Shown piece by piece: positions 24,710 through 32,297 of a stretch of 47,157 nucleotides of DNA. Position numbers and translations under genes: made by a program. Every line of letters begins with the position of its first letter. Position 1 is the first letter of the stretch. Source of the DNA: Caballeronia sordidicola (lineage in GTDB: Bacteria; Pseudomonadota; Gammaproteobacteria; Burkholderiales; Burkholderiaceae). The notes below the pieces were generated by a model, which had not been told where the DNA came from, made no database searches, and saw only the letters and a program-made list of their open reading frames with translations. The stretch is taken from the NCBI RefSeq assembly GCF_002220365.1, contig NZ_MTHB01000293.1, positions 1 through 47,157 on the forward strand, given 5' to 3'.

Positions 24710-26125
24710 TCACGCGTCGTACGAGAAAATCTTGCCCGGGTTCATCAGGTTTTTCGGGTCGAGCGCATGTTTGATCGAGCGCATGACGCTGATGGCGTCC
24801 TCGCCGTGTTCCTCGATCATGAAACCCATCTTGTGCAGCCCGACGCCGTGTTCGCCGGTACACGTTCCGCCCATGCGCAGCGCGCGCTCCACGATGCGGT
24901 GGTTGATCCGCTCTGCTTCTTCGAATTCTTCGGGCTTGGCCGGATCGAGCAGCATGGCGACGTGGAAATTGCCATCGCCCACATGGCCGACGATCGGGCA
25001 GGGCAGCGTGCTTGCCTTCAGGTCCTGCTCCGTTTCGATCACGCATTCGGCCAGCCGTGAGATCGGCACGCAGACATCCGTGGTCACGGCGCGGCTGCCG
25101 GGCTTGAGCTGCAGCATCGCGAAATAGGCGTTGTGACGCGCGTTCCAGAGGCGGCTGCGATCTTCCGGCCGGGTTGCCCATTCGAAATCGGTGCCGTTGT
25201 TTTGCGCAACGATTTCCTGCACCGTTTCAGCCTGCTCCTTCACGCTGCTTTGCGTGCCGTGGAATTCGAAGAACAACATGGGCGATTCGCGGAAAGTGAG
25301 GTTCGAATGGCGGTTGATCGCACGCACGGCAAGCGAATCCAGGAACTCGACGCGGGCCACCGGCACGCCCATCTGGATGGTCTCGATGGTGGCGCGAACG
25401 GCATCGCCCATCGATGGAAAGGCGCACACCGCCGCCGACACCGCTTCCGGCTGCGGATAAAGCCGCACGGTGATTTCGACGATCACGCCGAGCGTGCCTT
25501 CCGAGCCGACGAACAAACGCGTGAGGTCGTACCCAGCCGACGATTTGCGCGCCCGGGTGCCAGTCTTGATGACGCGGCCATCGGCTAACACGACCGAGAG
25601 GCCCAGGACGTTCTCGCGCATCGTGCCGTAGCGCACGGCATTCGTTCCCGATGCACGCGTAGCCGACATCCCGCCAATGCTCGCATCCGCGCCGGGATCG
25701 ATCGGGAAAAACAGGCCGGTGTCTTTCAGCGCTTCGTTCAGCTGCTTGCGTGAAATTCCCGGCTGGACGGTGACGGTCAAGTCTTCGGCGTTGATCGACA
25801 ACACCTGGTTCAAGCCGGACATATCAATTGATACACCTCCCTGAACCGCCAGCAAATGACCTTCAAGCGACGACCCGTTGCCGTACGGAATGACCGGCAC
25901 ATTGTGTTCGGCGCAAAGCCGGACCACCGTCTGGACTTCTTCCGTGCTGGTCACGAAAACGACAGCATCGGGCAGTTGCGGATCGAACGGTGATTCGTCT
26001 CGGCCATGGTGCTCGCGGACTGCGGTGGTGGTCGAGAGGCGTTCGGCGAACGTGGTTTTTAGCGCGTCGAGCAAGGCGGCGGGAAAGGTGCGGCGGACGG
26101 CGAGCGGTGGGACGGGGTGGTTCAC
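24710..26125 (-). CDS. FAD-linked 2-hydroxy-acid dehydrogenase (D-lactate dehydrogenase-like)
   Basis: A 471-residue relative of GlcD with the same architecture: FAD domain with NVPVIPYGNGSSLEGH, IGGMSATRASGTNAVRYGTM and LTRLFVGSEGTLGVIVE, and a C-terminal cap with CPIVGHVGDGNFHVAML and TCTGEHGVGLHKMGF. The SSLEGH form of the FAD motif and overall length fit cytochrome-linked D-lactate dehydrogenases of the Dld/LDHD type, which oxidise D-lactate or similar 2-hydroxy acids and pass electrons to the respiratory chain. The substrate is not certain. It lies upstream of glcD on the same strand and divergent from the adenosyltransferase gene. Confidence 0.85.
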   Translation of the reverse strand: MNHPVPPLAVRRTFPAALLDALKTTFAERLSTTTAVREHHGRDESPFDPQLPDAVVFVTSTEEVQTVVRLCAEHNVPVIPYGNGSSLEGHLLAVQGGVSIDMSGLNQVLSINAEDLTVTVQPGISRKQLNEALKDTGLFFPIDPGADASIGGMSATRASGTNAVRYGTMRENVLGLSVVLADGRVIKTGTRARKSSAGYDLTRLFVGSEGTLGVIVEITVRLYPQPEAVSAAVCAFPSMGDAVRATIETIQMGVPVARVEFLDSLAVRAINRHSNLTFRESPMLFFEFHGTQSSVKEQAETVQEIVAQNNGTDFEWATRPEDRSRLWNARHNAYFAMLQLKPGSRAVTTDVCVPISRLAECVIETEQDLKASTLPCPIVGHVGDGNFHVAMLLDPAKPEEFEEAERINHRIVERALRMGGTCTGEHGVGLHKMGFMIEEHGEDAISVMRSIKHALDPKNLMNPGKIFSYDA

Positions 26126-26318
26126 GGCATGTCTCCGGACATCGGTGCAATGGGATGTTGGGATGCACGAAATTTCGCGTCGAAATGCGGAAATCGTGCG
26201 TTTTATAGTGTCATTTTACGCCGATAGCCCCGATCAAGCCCGCCTTCGGCCGATGCTCCCACGTTGCCTATAATGAGCGCAGGCGCTGACCGGCGTTCTG
26301 GGTTACCTGGAGAACATC

Positions 26319-26870
26319 ATGGGCAATCGCCTGAGCAAGATATCGACGCGTACTGGTGATGACGGCACCACCGGCCTCGGCGACGGCAGCCGCGTGCAGA
26401 AGGACGATGCGCGGGTCACGGCCATTGGCGATGTCGATGAACTGAATTCGCAGCTTGGTGTGCTGCTCTGCGAACCGCTTCCGGAAGACGTACGCACCGC
26501 ATTGTCGGCCATCCAGCACGATCTGTTCGACCTTGGCGGGGAACTCTGCATTCCCGGCCATTCGATGGTCGAGAAGTCGCATCTTGCTCGTATCGATGAA
26601 TGGATTGCGGAGTACAACGCGACCTTGCCGCCGCTCAAGGAATTCATCCTGCCGGGCGGATCGCGCGCGGCCTCGCTCGCGCATGTCGGGCGAACCGTTT
26701 GCCGGCGCGCGGAGCGATCGATTGTCGCGCTCGGCCGCGTGGATAAGATCAACGCGGCGCCGCGGCAGTATGTGAATCGGCTATCCGATTTGCTGTTCGT
26801 GCTGGCGCGCGTGTTGAATCGTGTCGATGGCGGAACCGACGTGTTGTGGAATCACGAACGGAAGGTCTAG
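26319..26870 (+). CDS. Cob(I)alamin adenosyltransferase (PduO/MMAB type)
   Basis: A 183-residue enzyme that attaches the adenosyl group of ATP to cob(I)alamin, making coenzyme B12. The ATP-binding N-terminus is KISTRTGDDGTTGLGDG, followed by RVTAIGDVDELNSQLG. The C-terminal signature includes VGRTVCRRAERSIVAL and YVNRLSDLLFVLARVLN. It probably serves salvage for B12-dependent enzymes elsewhere in the genome; no cobalamin riboswitch is evident in the 190-base upstream gap, which also holds the divergent dehydrogenase promoter. Ribosome-binding site CTGGAG. Confidence 0.95.
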   Translation: MGNRLSKISTRTGDDGTTGLGDGSRVQKDDARVTAIGDVDELNSQLGVLLCEPLPEDVRTALSAIQHDLFDLGGELCIPGHSMVEKSHLARIDEWIAEYNATLPPLKEFILPGGSRAASLAHVGRTVCRRAERSIVALGRVDKINAAPRQYVNRLSDLLFVLARVLNRVDGGTDVLWNHERKV

Positions 26871-26978
26871 ACGCGTAGAGGGTGTTCGGCACAGGTTCCG
26901 CTGCCGGGCAACCCCGGGCACCCTAATGCGTATCGTTATATCCCCTGCGACAAAACGCGCGAATTTGCGCCTCCTTTA

Positions 26979-27001
26979 AACATGTAAAATAAATGCATCT
27001 T
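26979..27001 (+). promoter_or_regulatory. Predicted NsrR operator overlapping the hmp promoter
   Basis: On the minus strand this 23-bp site begins AAGATGCATTT and ends TTACATGTT, an imperfect palindrome. The first half is identical to the NsrR half-site AAGATGCATTT known from enterobacterial hmp, and the second matches most positions. TAAAAT (26985-26990) within it can be the -10 box. NsrR is an iron-sulfur repressor released by nitric oxide, which fits the downstream gene. Confidence 0.7.
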
Positions 27002-27016
27002 TAAAGGAGCGCATTG

Positions 27017-28219
27017 ATGACAGCCTTGACCGCCGACCAGATTGCCCGTGTAAAAGCCACCGCGCCCGTGCTCGCCGAACATGGCGTGACCATCACCCAG
27101 CACTTCTACAAGCGGATGTTCATCCATCACCCCGAGTTGAAAAACGTGTTTAACCAGGCGCATCAGCAAAGCGCCAGTCAGCCGCAGGCGTTGGCGCGAG
27201 CGGTGTACGCATATGCCGCGAACATCGATAACCTCGGTGCGCTCGGTTCTGCCGTCACGCATATCGCGCACAAGCACGCGAGCCTGAATATCCGGCCGGA
27301 GCAATATCCGATCGTCGGAGAAAATCTGCTGGCCGCCATATCCGAAGTCCTGGGAGATGCTGTTGATGAACCCACGCTCGATGCCTGGCGAGCCGCTTAC
27401 GCGCAACTCGCGGAGATCTTGATAGGGGCGGAAAAAGCGCTTTATGCGCAGGCCGCGTGGAGCGGTTTCCGGCCGTTCGTGGTGTTTCGGCGCGAACAGG
27501 AAAGCGACGAGATCACGTCGTTTTATTTGAAGCCATCCGACGGCGGTCCGGTCTGTCATTTCGAGCCGGGCCAGTACGTCAGCGTGAAGCGGTTCGTGAA
27601 GGAAATTGGCGTTGACCAGCCGCGTCAATACACGCTCTCCGACGCCCCGAACGGCCAGTGGTTACGCATTTCGGTGAAGCGCGAGCGGGTGCAGGATATG
27701 CCGCCCGGATACGTGTCCAATCTCATGCACGACGGGGTGGAAGTCGGCGGGATTGTTGAAGTCAGCGCGCCCATGGGCGAGTTCACGCTCCACCGGAGCA
27801 AGACCACGCCGGTTGTATTGATCAGCGGCGGCGTGGGTATTACGCCGATGGTGTCGATGCTCGCTTCGCTGGCCGCGCAGAACAGCACGCGTCGGATATC
27901 GTTCATCCACGCTTGCCGCAATGGCCGCACGCATGCATTCGGCCGATGGCTGGACGCGATTGTGGCGAAACATCCGAACGTGTCGCGTACCGTGTTCTAT
28001 GAAAAGACCCACGCCGATGACCGCCTGGGAACGGATTTCGACTTCGCCGGGCGGCTGGATTTCGCCCGCATAGCCGATAAAACCCTGCTTCCCGACGCCG
28101 ACTATTATCTCTGCGGCCCCGTGCCCTTCATGCGCGCGCAGCAGGACGCATTGATGGCGGCGGGGGTCTCGAAGGCGCGGGTGCGTGCCGAGATCTATGG
28201 TTCGGGCGAGATTGCGTAG
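27017..28219 (+). CDS. hmp: Flavohemoglobin, nitric oxide dioxygenase
   Basis: A 400-residue cytoplasmic enzyme that turns nitric oxide and oxygen into nitrate with NAD(P)H. The N-terminal globin domain (about 1-145) has distal Tyr31 (THFYKRMF-like QHFYKRMF) and proximal heme His87 (IAHKHASL). The FAD domain has RQYTLSDAPNG and the NAD domain has SGGVGITPMVSML and YYLCGPVPFM. ATG at 27017 is preferred over the TTG just before it, since AAAGGAGC gives good spacing. An NsrR-like operator sits immediately upstream, predicting induction by nitric oxide. Monocistronic by context. Confidence 0.96.
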   Translation: MTALTADQIARVKATAPVLAEHGVTITQHFYKRMFIHHPELKNVFNQAHQQSASQPQALARAVYAYAANIDNLGALGSAVTHIAHKHASLNIRPEQYPIVGENLLAAISEVLGDAVDEPTLDAWRAAYAQLAEILIGAEKALYAQAAWSGFRPFVVFRREQESDEITSFYLKPSDGGPVCHFEPGQYVSVKRFVKEIGVDQPRQYTLSDAPNGQWLRISVKRERVQDMPPGYVSNLMHDGVEVGGIVEVSAPMGEFTLHRSKTTPVVLISGGVGITPMVSMLASLAAQNSTRRISFIHACRNGRTHAFGRWLDAIVAKHPNVSRTVFYEKTHADDRLGTDFDFAGRLDFARIADKTLLPDADYYLCGPVPFMRAQQDALMAAGVSKARVRAEIYGSGEIA

Positions 28220-28239
28220 GGCGTTGATGTTTTAAAGAG

Positions 28240-28263
28240 AGGGCCGCCGGACATGGTGGCCCT
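28240..28263. terminator. Probable bidirectional terminator between hmp and aroG
   Basis: AGGGCCGCC / GGTGGCCCT (8 Watson-Crick pairs plus one G-T) with a 6-base loop, lying between two convergent genes. The following T-rich stretches (TTATTCCTT on plus, CTCTTTAAAA on minus) are weak. Confidence 0.5.
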
Positions 28264-28290
28264 TATTCCTTATGCCGACGCTCAAGCCAA

Positions 28291-29364
28291 TCAGTTCCCA
28301 TTCCCTCGCGCCACGCGCCGCTGCTTCACGGCGTCCGACAGCCCTTCCAGCACGTTCAGGCTATCTTCCCAACCGATGCACGCGTCGGTAACGCTCTGCC
28401 CGTACGTCAGCTCGCAACCTTCCTTCAGATCCTGCCGTCCAGCAACCAGATTCGACTCCACCATCACGCCGATGATCCGCTCATCGCCGCCCGCGATTTG
28501 CTGGCCGATATCGGCGCAAACCGGGATCTGGTTCTCATGCTTCTTCGAACTGTTCGCGTGGCTCGCATCGATCATCAGGCGTGCGGCAAGCCCGGCCTTG
28601 CTGATGTCGTTGCATGCGGCGTTCACGCTTTGCGCGTCGTAGTTCGGCGCCTTGCCGCCGCGAAGAATGATGTGGCAGTCCTCGTTGCCCGCCGTCGAGA
28701 CGATGGCCGAATGGCCGCCCTTCGTCACCGACAGGAAATGGTGCGGTTGCGAGGCTGCCTTGATGGCGTCCACCGCGATCTTCACGTTACCGTCCGTACC
28801 ATTCTTGAACCCGACCGGGCAGGACAATCCCGACGCCAGCTCGCGATGCACTTGCGATTCCGTCGTCCGCGCACCGATAGCGCCCCAAGAAATCAGGTCG
28901 GCGATGTACTGCGGGCTGATCATGTCGAGGTATTCGGTGCCCGCCGGCAGGCCCAGTTCGTTGATTCGCAGCAGCAACTCGCGCGCGGTCCGCAGACCAT
29001 CGTTGATCTTGAAGCTGTTGTCCATGTACGGGTCGTTGATCAGACCTTTCCAGCCGACCGTCGTACGCGGCTTTTCGAAGTACACCCGCATCACGATTTC
29101 GAGCTCGCCAGCAAAGCGCTTGCGCTGCTCGACGAGACGGCCCGCGTATTCCAAAGCCGCTTTGGTGTCATGGATCGAGCACGGTCCAACAATCACGATC
29201 AAGCGGTCTTCCATGCCGTGCAGGATGCGATGCATCGACTGGCGCGAGTTGTAGATCAGGTTCGAAACCGGCTCGGCGCAGGCGAACTCACGGATCAGGT
29301 GAGCGGGGGGCGTCAGTTCTTTCAATTCGCGGATTCGGACATCGTCGGTGTTGTGCGGGGGCAT
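28291..29364 (-). CDS. aroG: 3-deoxy-7-phosphoheptulonate (DAHP) synthase, class I
   Basis: A 357-residue enzyme that condenses phosphoenolpyruvate with erythrose-4-phosphate, the first step of the shikimate pathway to Phe, Tyr and Trp. Class I (AroFGH) motifs: VGPCSIHDTKAALEYA, FEKPRTTVGWKGLINDP, WGAIGARTTESQVHRELASG, GFKNGTDGNVKIAVDAI, TKGGHSA, and IDASHANSSKKHENQ. The start at 29364 fits the family (MPPHNTDDVRIRELKEL) and GGAGA precedes it; an upstream in-frame start would add 28 odd residues. Which amino acid inhibits the enzyme cannot be told with certainty. The 260-base upstream leader holds an apparent attenuator (see those entries). Confidence 0.96.
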   Translation of the reverse strand: MPPHNTDDVRIRELKELTPPAHLIREFACAEPVSNLIYNSRQSMHRILHGMEDRLIVIVGPCSIHDTKAALEYAGRLVEQRKRFAGELEIVMRVYFEKPRTTVGWKGLINDPYMDNSFKINDGLRTARELLLRINELGLPAGTEYLDMISPQYIADLISWGAIGARTTESQVHRELASGLSCPVGFKNGTDGNVKIAVDAIKAASQPHHFLSVTKGGHSAIVSTAGNEDCHIILRGGKAPNYDAQSVNAACNDISKAGLAARLMIDASHANSSKKHENQIPVCADIGQQIAGGDERIIGVMVESNLVAGRQDLKEGCELTYGQSVTDACIGWEDSLNVLEGLSDAVKQRRVARGNGN

Positions 29365-29463
29365 GCTGGTTCTCCAGGAACTCGTTTTGGTGCTGTGTTC
29401 GTTGGTCGTTACGTTCGACAGATCAGGGACAGGGCAAAAAGTCGTCAAAAAAAGTGGGCATAA

Positions 29464-29493
29464 AAAAACCGCCAGGCTGCGCTGGCGGTTTTT
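29464..29493 (-). terminator. Attenuator terminator in the aroG leader
   Basis: On the minus strand: AAAAACCGCCAG, loop CGCAGC, CTGGCGGTTTTT, followed by two more T residues, a standard rho-independent terminator. It lies between the leader ORF and aroG, 100 bases before the aroG start, where a plain terminator would prevent expression. Its 5' arm plus loop (CCGCCAGCG, 29480-29488) is perfectly complementary to CGCTGGCGG in the leader ORF (29536-29544), giving an alternative antiterminator pairing. It is also too far from tldD (300 bases) and beyond a promoter, so it does not look like tldD's own terminator, which lies upstream on another transcript. Confidence 0.85.
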
Positions 29494-29521
29494 CGGGAAA
29501 CTTGGGTTCTACACAAACGAC

Positions 29522-29587
29522 TCACCCCTCTCGATCCGCCAGCGGCTTGAGATACCAAAAAAAGTAAAAATAAAACTTGGCGGACAT
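29522..29587 (-). CDS. Aromatic amino acid leader peptide of aroG
   Basis: A 21-codon ORF: ATG TCC GCC AAG, then codons 5-12 Phe-Tyr-Phe-Tyr-Phe-Phe-Trp-Tyr, then LKPLADREG and TGA. Eight aromatic residues in a row, with all three aromatic amino acids, is the signature of a leader peptide that measures charged tRNA supply. Codons 15-18 contain CGCTGGCGG, which pairs with the 5' arm of the downstream terminator. A ribosome stalled at the aromatic run leaves this element free to form the antiterminator; one that reaches the stop codon covers it, allowing the terminator. It begins about 32 bases after the predicted transcription start. The weak point is the poor ribosome-binding site (no clear GGAG before the ATG). 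Confidence 0.8.
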   Translation of the reverse strand: MSAKFYFYFFWYLKPLADREG

Positions 29588-29625
29588 GATGGTTTCGGTC
29601 GATTGGTAAAAAATGAACGTCTGGC

Positions 29626-29655
29626 TTTATACCCTTAAACACGCGAGGTTGGCAA
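29626..29655 (-). promoter_or_regulatory. Promoter of the aroG leader transcript
   Basis: Read on the minus strand: TTGCCA (29650-29655), an 18-base spacer, and TATAAA (29626-29631). This is a good sigma-70 promoter, with transcription expected to start near 29,618-29,620, just before the leader ORF. Confidence 0.7.
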
Positions 29656-29796
29656 GTTGTTCGCCGCTAGAATGCGGAAAATCCGCGTCGTGCGGGTAGG
29701 TTGCGCGCAAAATGTGAGCCAAAGATGCGGTTTTCCCGCGTGGCGCGCTCGCATGTCTCTCAATGCGCGGCGCGGGAAAATCCGGGGACTACACGC

Positions 29797-31263
29797 TCAA
29801 ACCGTGCCGCCCACCGTCATCTTTTCGATCCGCAGGGTCGGCTGACCCACGCCTACCGGCACGCTCTGGCCTTCCTTGCCACACACGCCCACGCCGCCGT
29901 CGAGCGCCATGTCATTGCCGATCATGGTCACGTACTTCAGCGATTCCGGGCCGCTGCCGATCAGCGTTGCACCCTTCACCGGATACGTGATCTTGCCGTT
30001 CTCGATCATGTACGCCTCGGACGCGGAGAATACGAACTTGCCATTAGTGATGTCGACCTGACCTCCGCCAAAATTCACCGCGTACAAGCCGTTTTTCACC
30101 GATGCCAGGATTTCACCCGGATCCTTGTCGCCGTTGAGCATGTACGTGTTGGTCATGCGCGGCATGGGCAGGGCGGCATACGATTCGCGCCGCGCGTTGC
30201 CCGTTACCGGCATCTTCATCAGGCGAGCGTTCAGCGAATCCTGGATATAGCCCTTGAGAATGCCGTCCTCGATCAAGGTCGTACATTGCGTGGGATTGCC
30301 TTCGTCGTCAATATTGAGCGAACCGCGCCGGTTCGGCAGCGTGCCGTCGTCGACAACTGTCACGCCCTTTGCCGCCACCCGCTCGCCCATGCGCCCTGCA
30401 AACGCCGACGAGCCCTTGCGGTTGAAGTCACCTTCCAGCCCGTGGCCGATCGCTTCGTGCAGCAACACACCGGGCCAGCCCGGTCCGAGCACGACGGTCA
30501 TTGCACCGGCAGGAGCAGGACGCGCATCGAGATTTACGAGCGCCGCGTGCACCGCTTGATCGACGTAGTGAGACAGAATTTCGTCAGTGAAATAGCCGTA
30601 GTCGTAACGTCCGCCGCCGCCGCCGCTGCCCATTTCGCGACGCCCGTCCTTTTCGGCGATCACCGTGACCGATACCCGCACGAGCGGCCGGATGTCTGCG
30701 GCCAGCGCGCCGTCACTACGGGCGACCAGCACGACGTCGTATTCACCCGCGAGGCCGGCCATGACCTGGACGATGCGCGGATCGCGGCCACGCGCCATTT
30801 TCTCGACACGTTCGAGCAACTTCACCTTCGCGGTGGCGTCGAGCGACGTGAGCGGATCGGACGGCAGGTAAAGGTCGCGGCCGAATACGCCGGTCAGCGA
30901 ACTGGCCGACTTGATCTTGTGCTTGCCGCCGCCTGCCTTTGCAATGGCGCGCGTGGCGACCGCCGCCTGACGGATGGATTCCGCCGACAAGTCGTCCGAA
31001 TACGCAAACGCCGTCCGGTCACCCGACACGGCGCGCACGCCTACACCTTGATCGATGCTGAAGCTGCCTGACTTGACGATGCCTTCCTCCAGGCTCCACG
31101 CTTCGCTGCGCGTGGACTGGAAATAGAGATCCGCGTAGTCCACGCGGTGCGTGAAGATCTCCGCCAGCGTGCGCGTAATCGTGGATTCGTCGAGGCCGTA
31201 GGGCGTCAGCAGGATCTCTTTCGCGGTGGCGAGATTTCGGATGCCGGGTTCGATGATGTTCAT
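29797..31263 (-). CDS. tldD: Metalloprotease TldD
   Basis: A 488-residue protein of the TldD/PmbA family; TldD with TldE forms a heterodimeric zinc protease that trims peptides (for example in antibiotic maturation or antitoxin turnover in E. coli). The zinc motif is visible in GVLLHEAIGHGLEGDFNRKG. Other family blocks are YADLYFQSTRSEAWSLEEG, GVGVRAVSGDRTAFAYSDDL and the C-terminal VCGKEGQSVPVGVGQPTLRI. It is downstream of the nitrilase-family gene by 100 bases, as in many Burkholderiaceae. Confidence 0.96.
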   Translation of the reverse strand: MNIIEPGIRNLATAKEILLTPYGLDESTITRTLAEIFTHRVDYADLYFQSTRSEAWSLEEGIVKSGSFSIDQGVGVRAVSGDRTAFAYSDDLSAESIRQAAVATRAIAKAGGGKHKIKSASSLTGVFGRDLYLPSDPLTSLDATAKVKLLERVEKMARGRDPRIVQVMAGLAGEYDVVLVARSDGALAADIRPLVRVSVTVIAEKDGRREMGSGGGGGRYDYGYFTDEILSHYVDQAVHAALVNLDARPAPAGAMTVVLGPGWPGVLLHEAIGHGLEGDFNRKGSSAFAGRMGERVAAKGVTVVDDGTLPNRRGSLNIDDEGNPTQCTTLIEDGILKGYIQDSLNARLMKMPVTGNARRESYAALPMPRMTNTYMLNGDKDPGEILASVKNGLYAVNFGGGQVDITNGKFVFSASEAYMIENGKITYPVKGATLIGSGPESLKYVTMIGNDMALDGGVGVCGKEGQSVPVGVGQPTLRIEKMTVGGTV

Positions 31264-31363
31264 TCGTTGCCTGTGGCGAAGTCTGTGGGGATTAAACGCA
31301 TTCTAACGTTGGAGTATTTATGCCACACCCTGACCAGATGGAGGGGGGCTCCGAAAAAACAAG

Positions 31364-32197
31364 CTAACCCAAAACGCGATGCCGGAGAGCCGGAAGGCTT
31401 TGGCGGACGGCGGCAATACGCGCAGCATCAATCGCTCCGGCTGCCACGCCCGCGCCTTCTTCCACCACGGCCACGATTTCGCCCCACGGGTCGATCAGCA
31501 TGCTGTGGCCCCAGGTCCGGCGGCCGTTTTCGTGATTGCCGCCTTGCGCGGCAGCCAGCACGTAGCATTGGTTTTCGACTGCGCGCGCCTTCAGCAGCGT
31601 TTCCCAGTGGGCCTTGCCCGTGGTGTACGTGAACGCGGACGGCACGACCATCAACGCGCAATCGCCCATTTTTCTGTAGAGCTCGGGAAAGCGCAGGTCG
31701 TAACACACCGACAACCCCACGCGTCCGAATGGCGCATCAAACGTACGCACTTCGCTTCCCGGACAGATCGTGCGGGCTTCGTCGAAGGATTCCGTGCCTT
31801 TCTCGAAGTTGAAGAGATGAATCTTGTCGTAACGGGCGACCTGCTTGCCGGTTGGATCGAAGACCAGCGTGGTATTGAGCACGCGCGCCGCTTCAGGCGA
31901 TTCCAGCGGCAAGGTCCCGCCGATCACCCATACGCGGTGCTCGCGCGCCGCGTCCGCCATGAACGCCTGGATCGGGCCGTGGCCGGGCTTCTCGCGGATC
32001 GCGAGCTTGTCAGTGTCCTTCAAACCCATGTAGCAGAAATATTCCGGCAGAAGCACGAGCTGCGCGCCATCGCGCGCGGCTTCGGCAATTAGCCGTCCGG
32101 CCTGCGCGATATTGCGTTCGCGATCCGGTGCGCTCACCATTTGCAGCGCGGCTACGCGGAACATCCCGGGAGTGCCTTCGCTTGATTTTTCGCTCAT
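31364..32197 (-). CDS. Carbon-nitrogen hydrolase (nitrilase superfamily, Nit1/omega-amidase-like)
   Basis: A 277-residue protein with the complete nitrilase catalytic triad: Glu52 in LVLLPEYFCYMG, Lys125 in RYDKIHLFNFE and Cys165 in GLSVCYDLRFPELYR. The sequence fits the Nit1 branch, whose members hydrolyse deaminated glutathione or act as omega-amidases, i.e. metabolite repair. The substrate here is not proven. Upstream yhdP ends 100 bases away and tldD follows 100 bases downstream, probably one operon. Confidence 0.9.
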   Translation of the reverse strand: MSEKSSEGTPGMFRVAALQMVSAPDRERNIAQAGRLIAEAARDGAQLVLLPEYFCYMGLKDTDKLAIREKPGHGPIQAFMADAAREHRVWVIGGTLPLESPEAARVLNTTLVFDPTGKQVARYDKIHLFNFEKGTESFDEARTICPGSEVRTFDAPFGRVGLSVCYDLRFPELYRKMGDCALMVVPSAFTYTTGKAHWETLLKARAVENQCYVLAAAQGGNHENGRRTWGHSMLIDPWGEIVAVVEEGAGVAAGAIDAARIAAVRQSLPALRHRVLG

Positions 32198-32297
32198 GTC
32201 AGCCTGCTAAAAAAGGGGCGCGATGATAACCACGATGGGTGATCGAAATCGCCTGCTGCCAGCCAGTCGGACCTTCGCTGAAACACTATCAAATCGC

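Noticed and set aside
26126..26318. Cobalamin riboswitch before the adenosyltransferase gene
   Set aside because: The gap is under 200 bases, shared with a divergent gene, and shows no B12-box-like sequence.
29445..29642. 65-codon minus-strand ORF with a GTG start covering the aroG leader in another frame
   Set aside because: It lacks a ribosome-binding site and reads through the terminator hairpin. The shorter ATG frame has the aromatic codon run and the matching pairing element.
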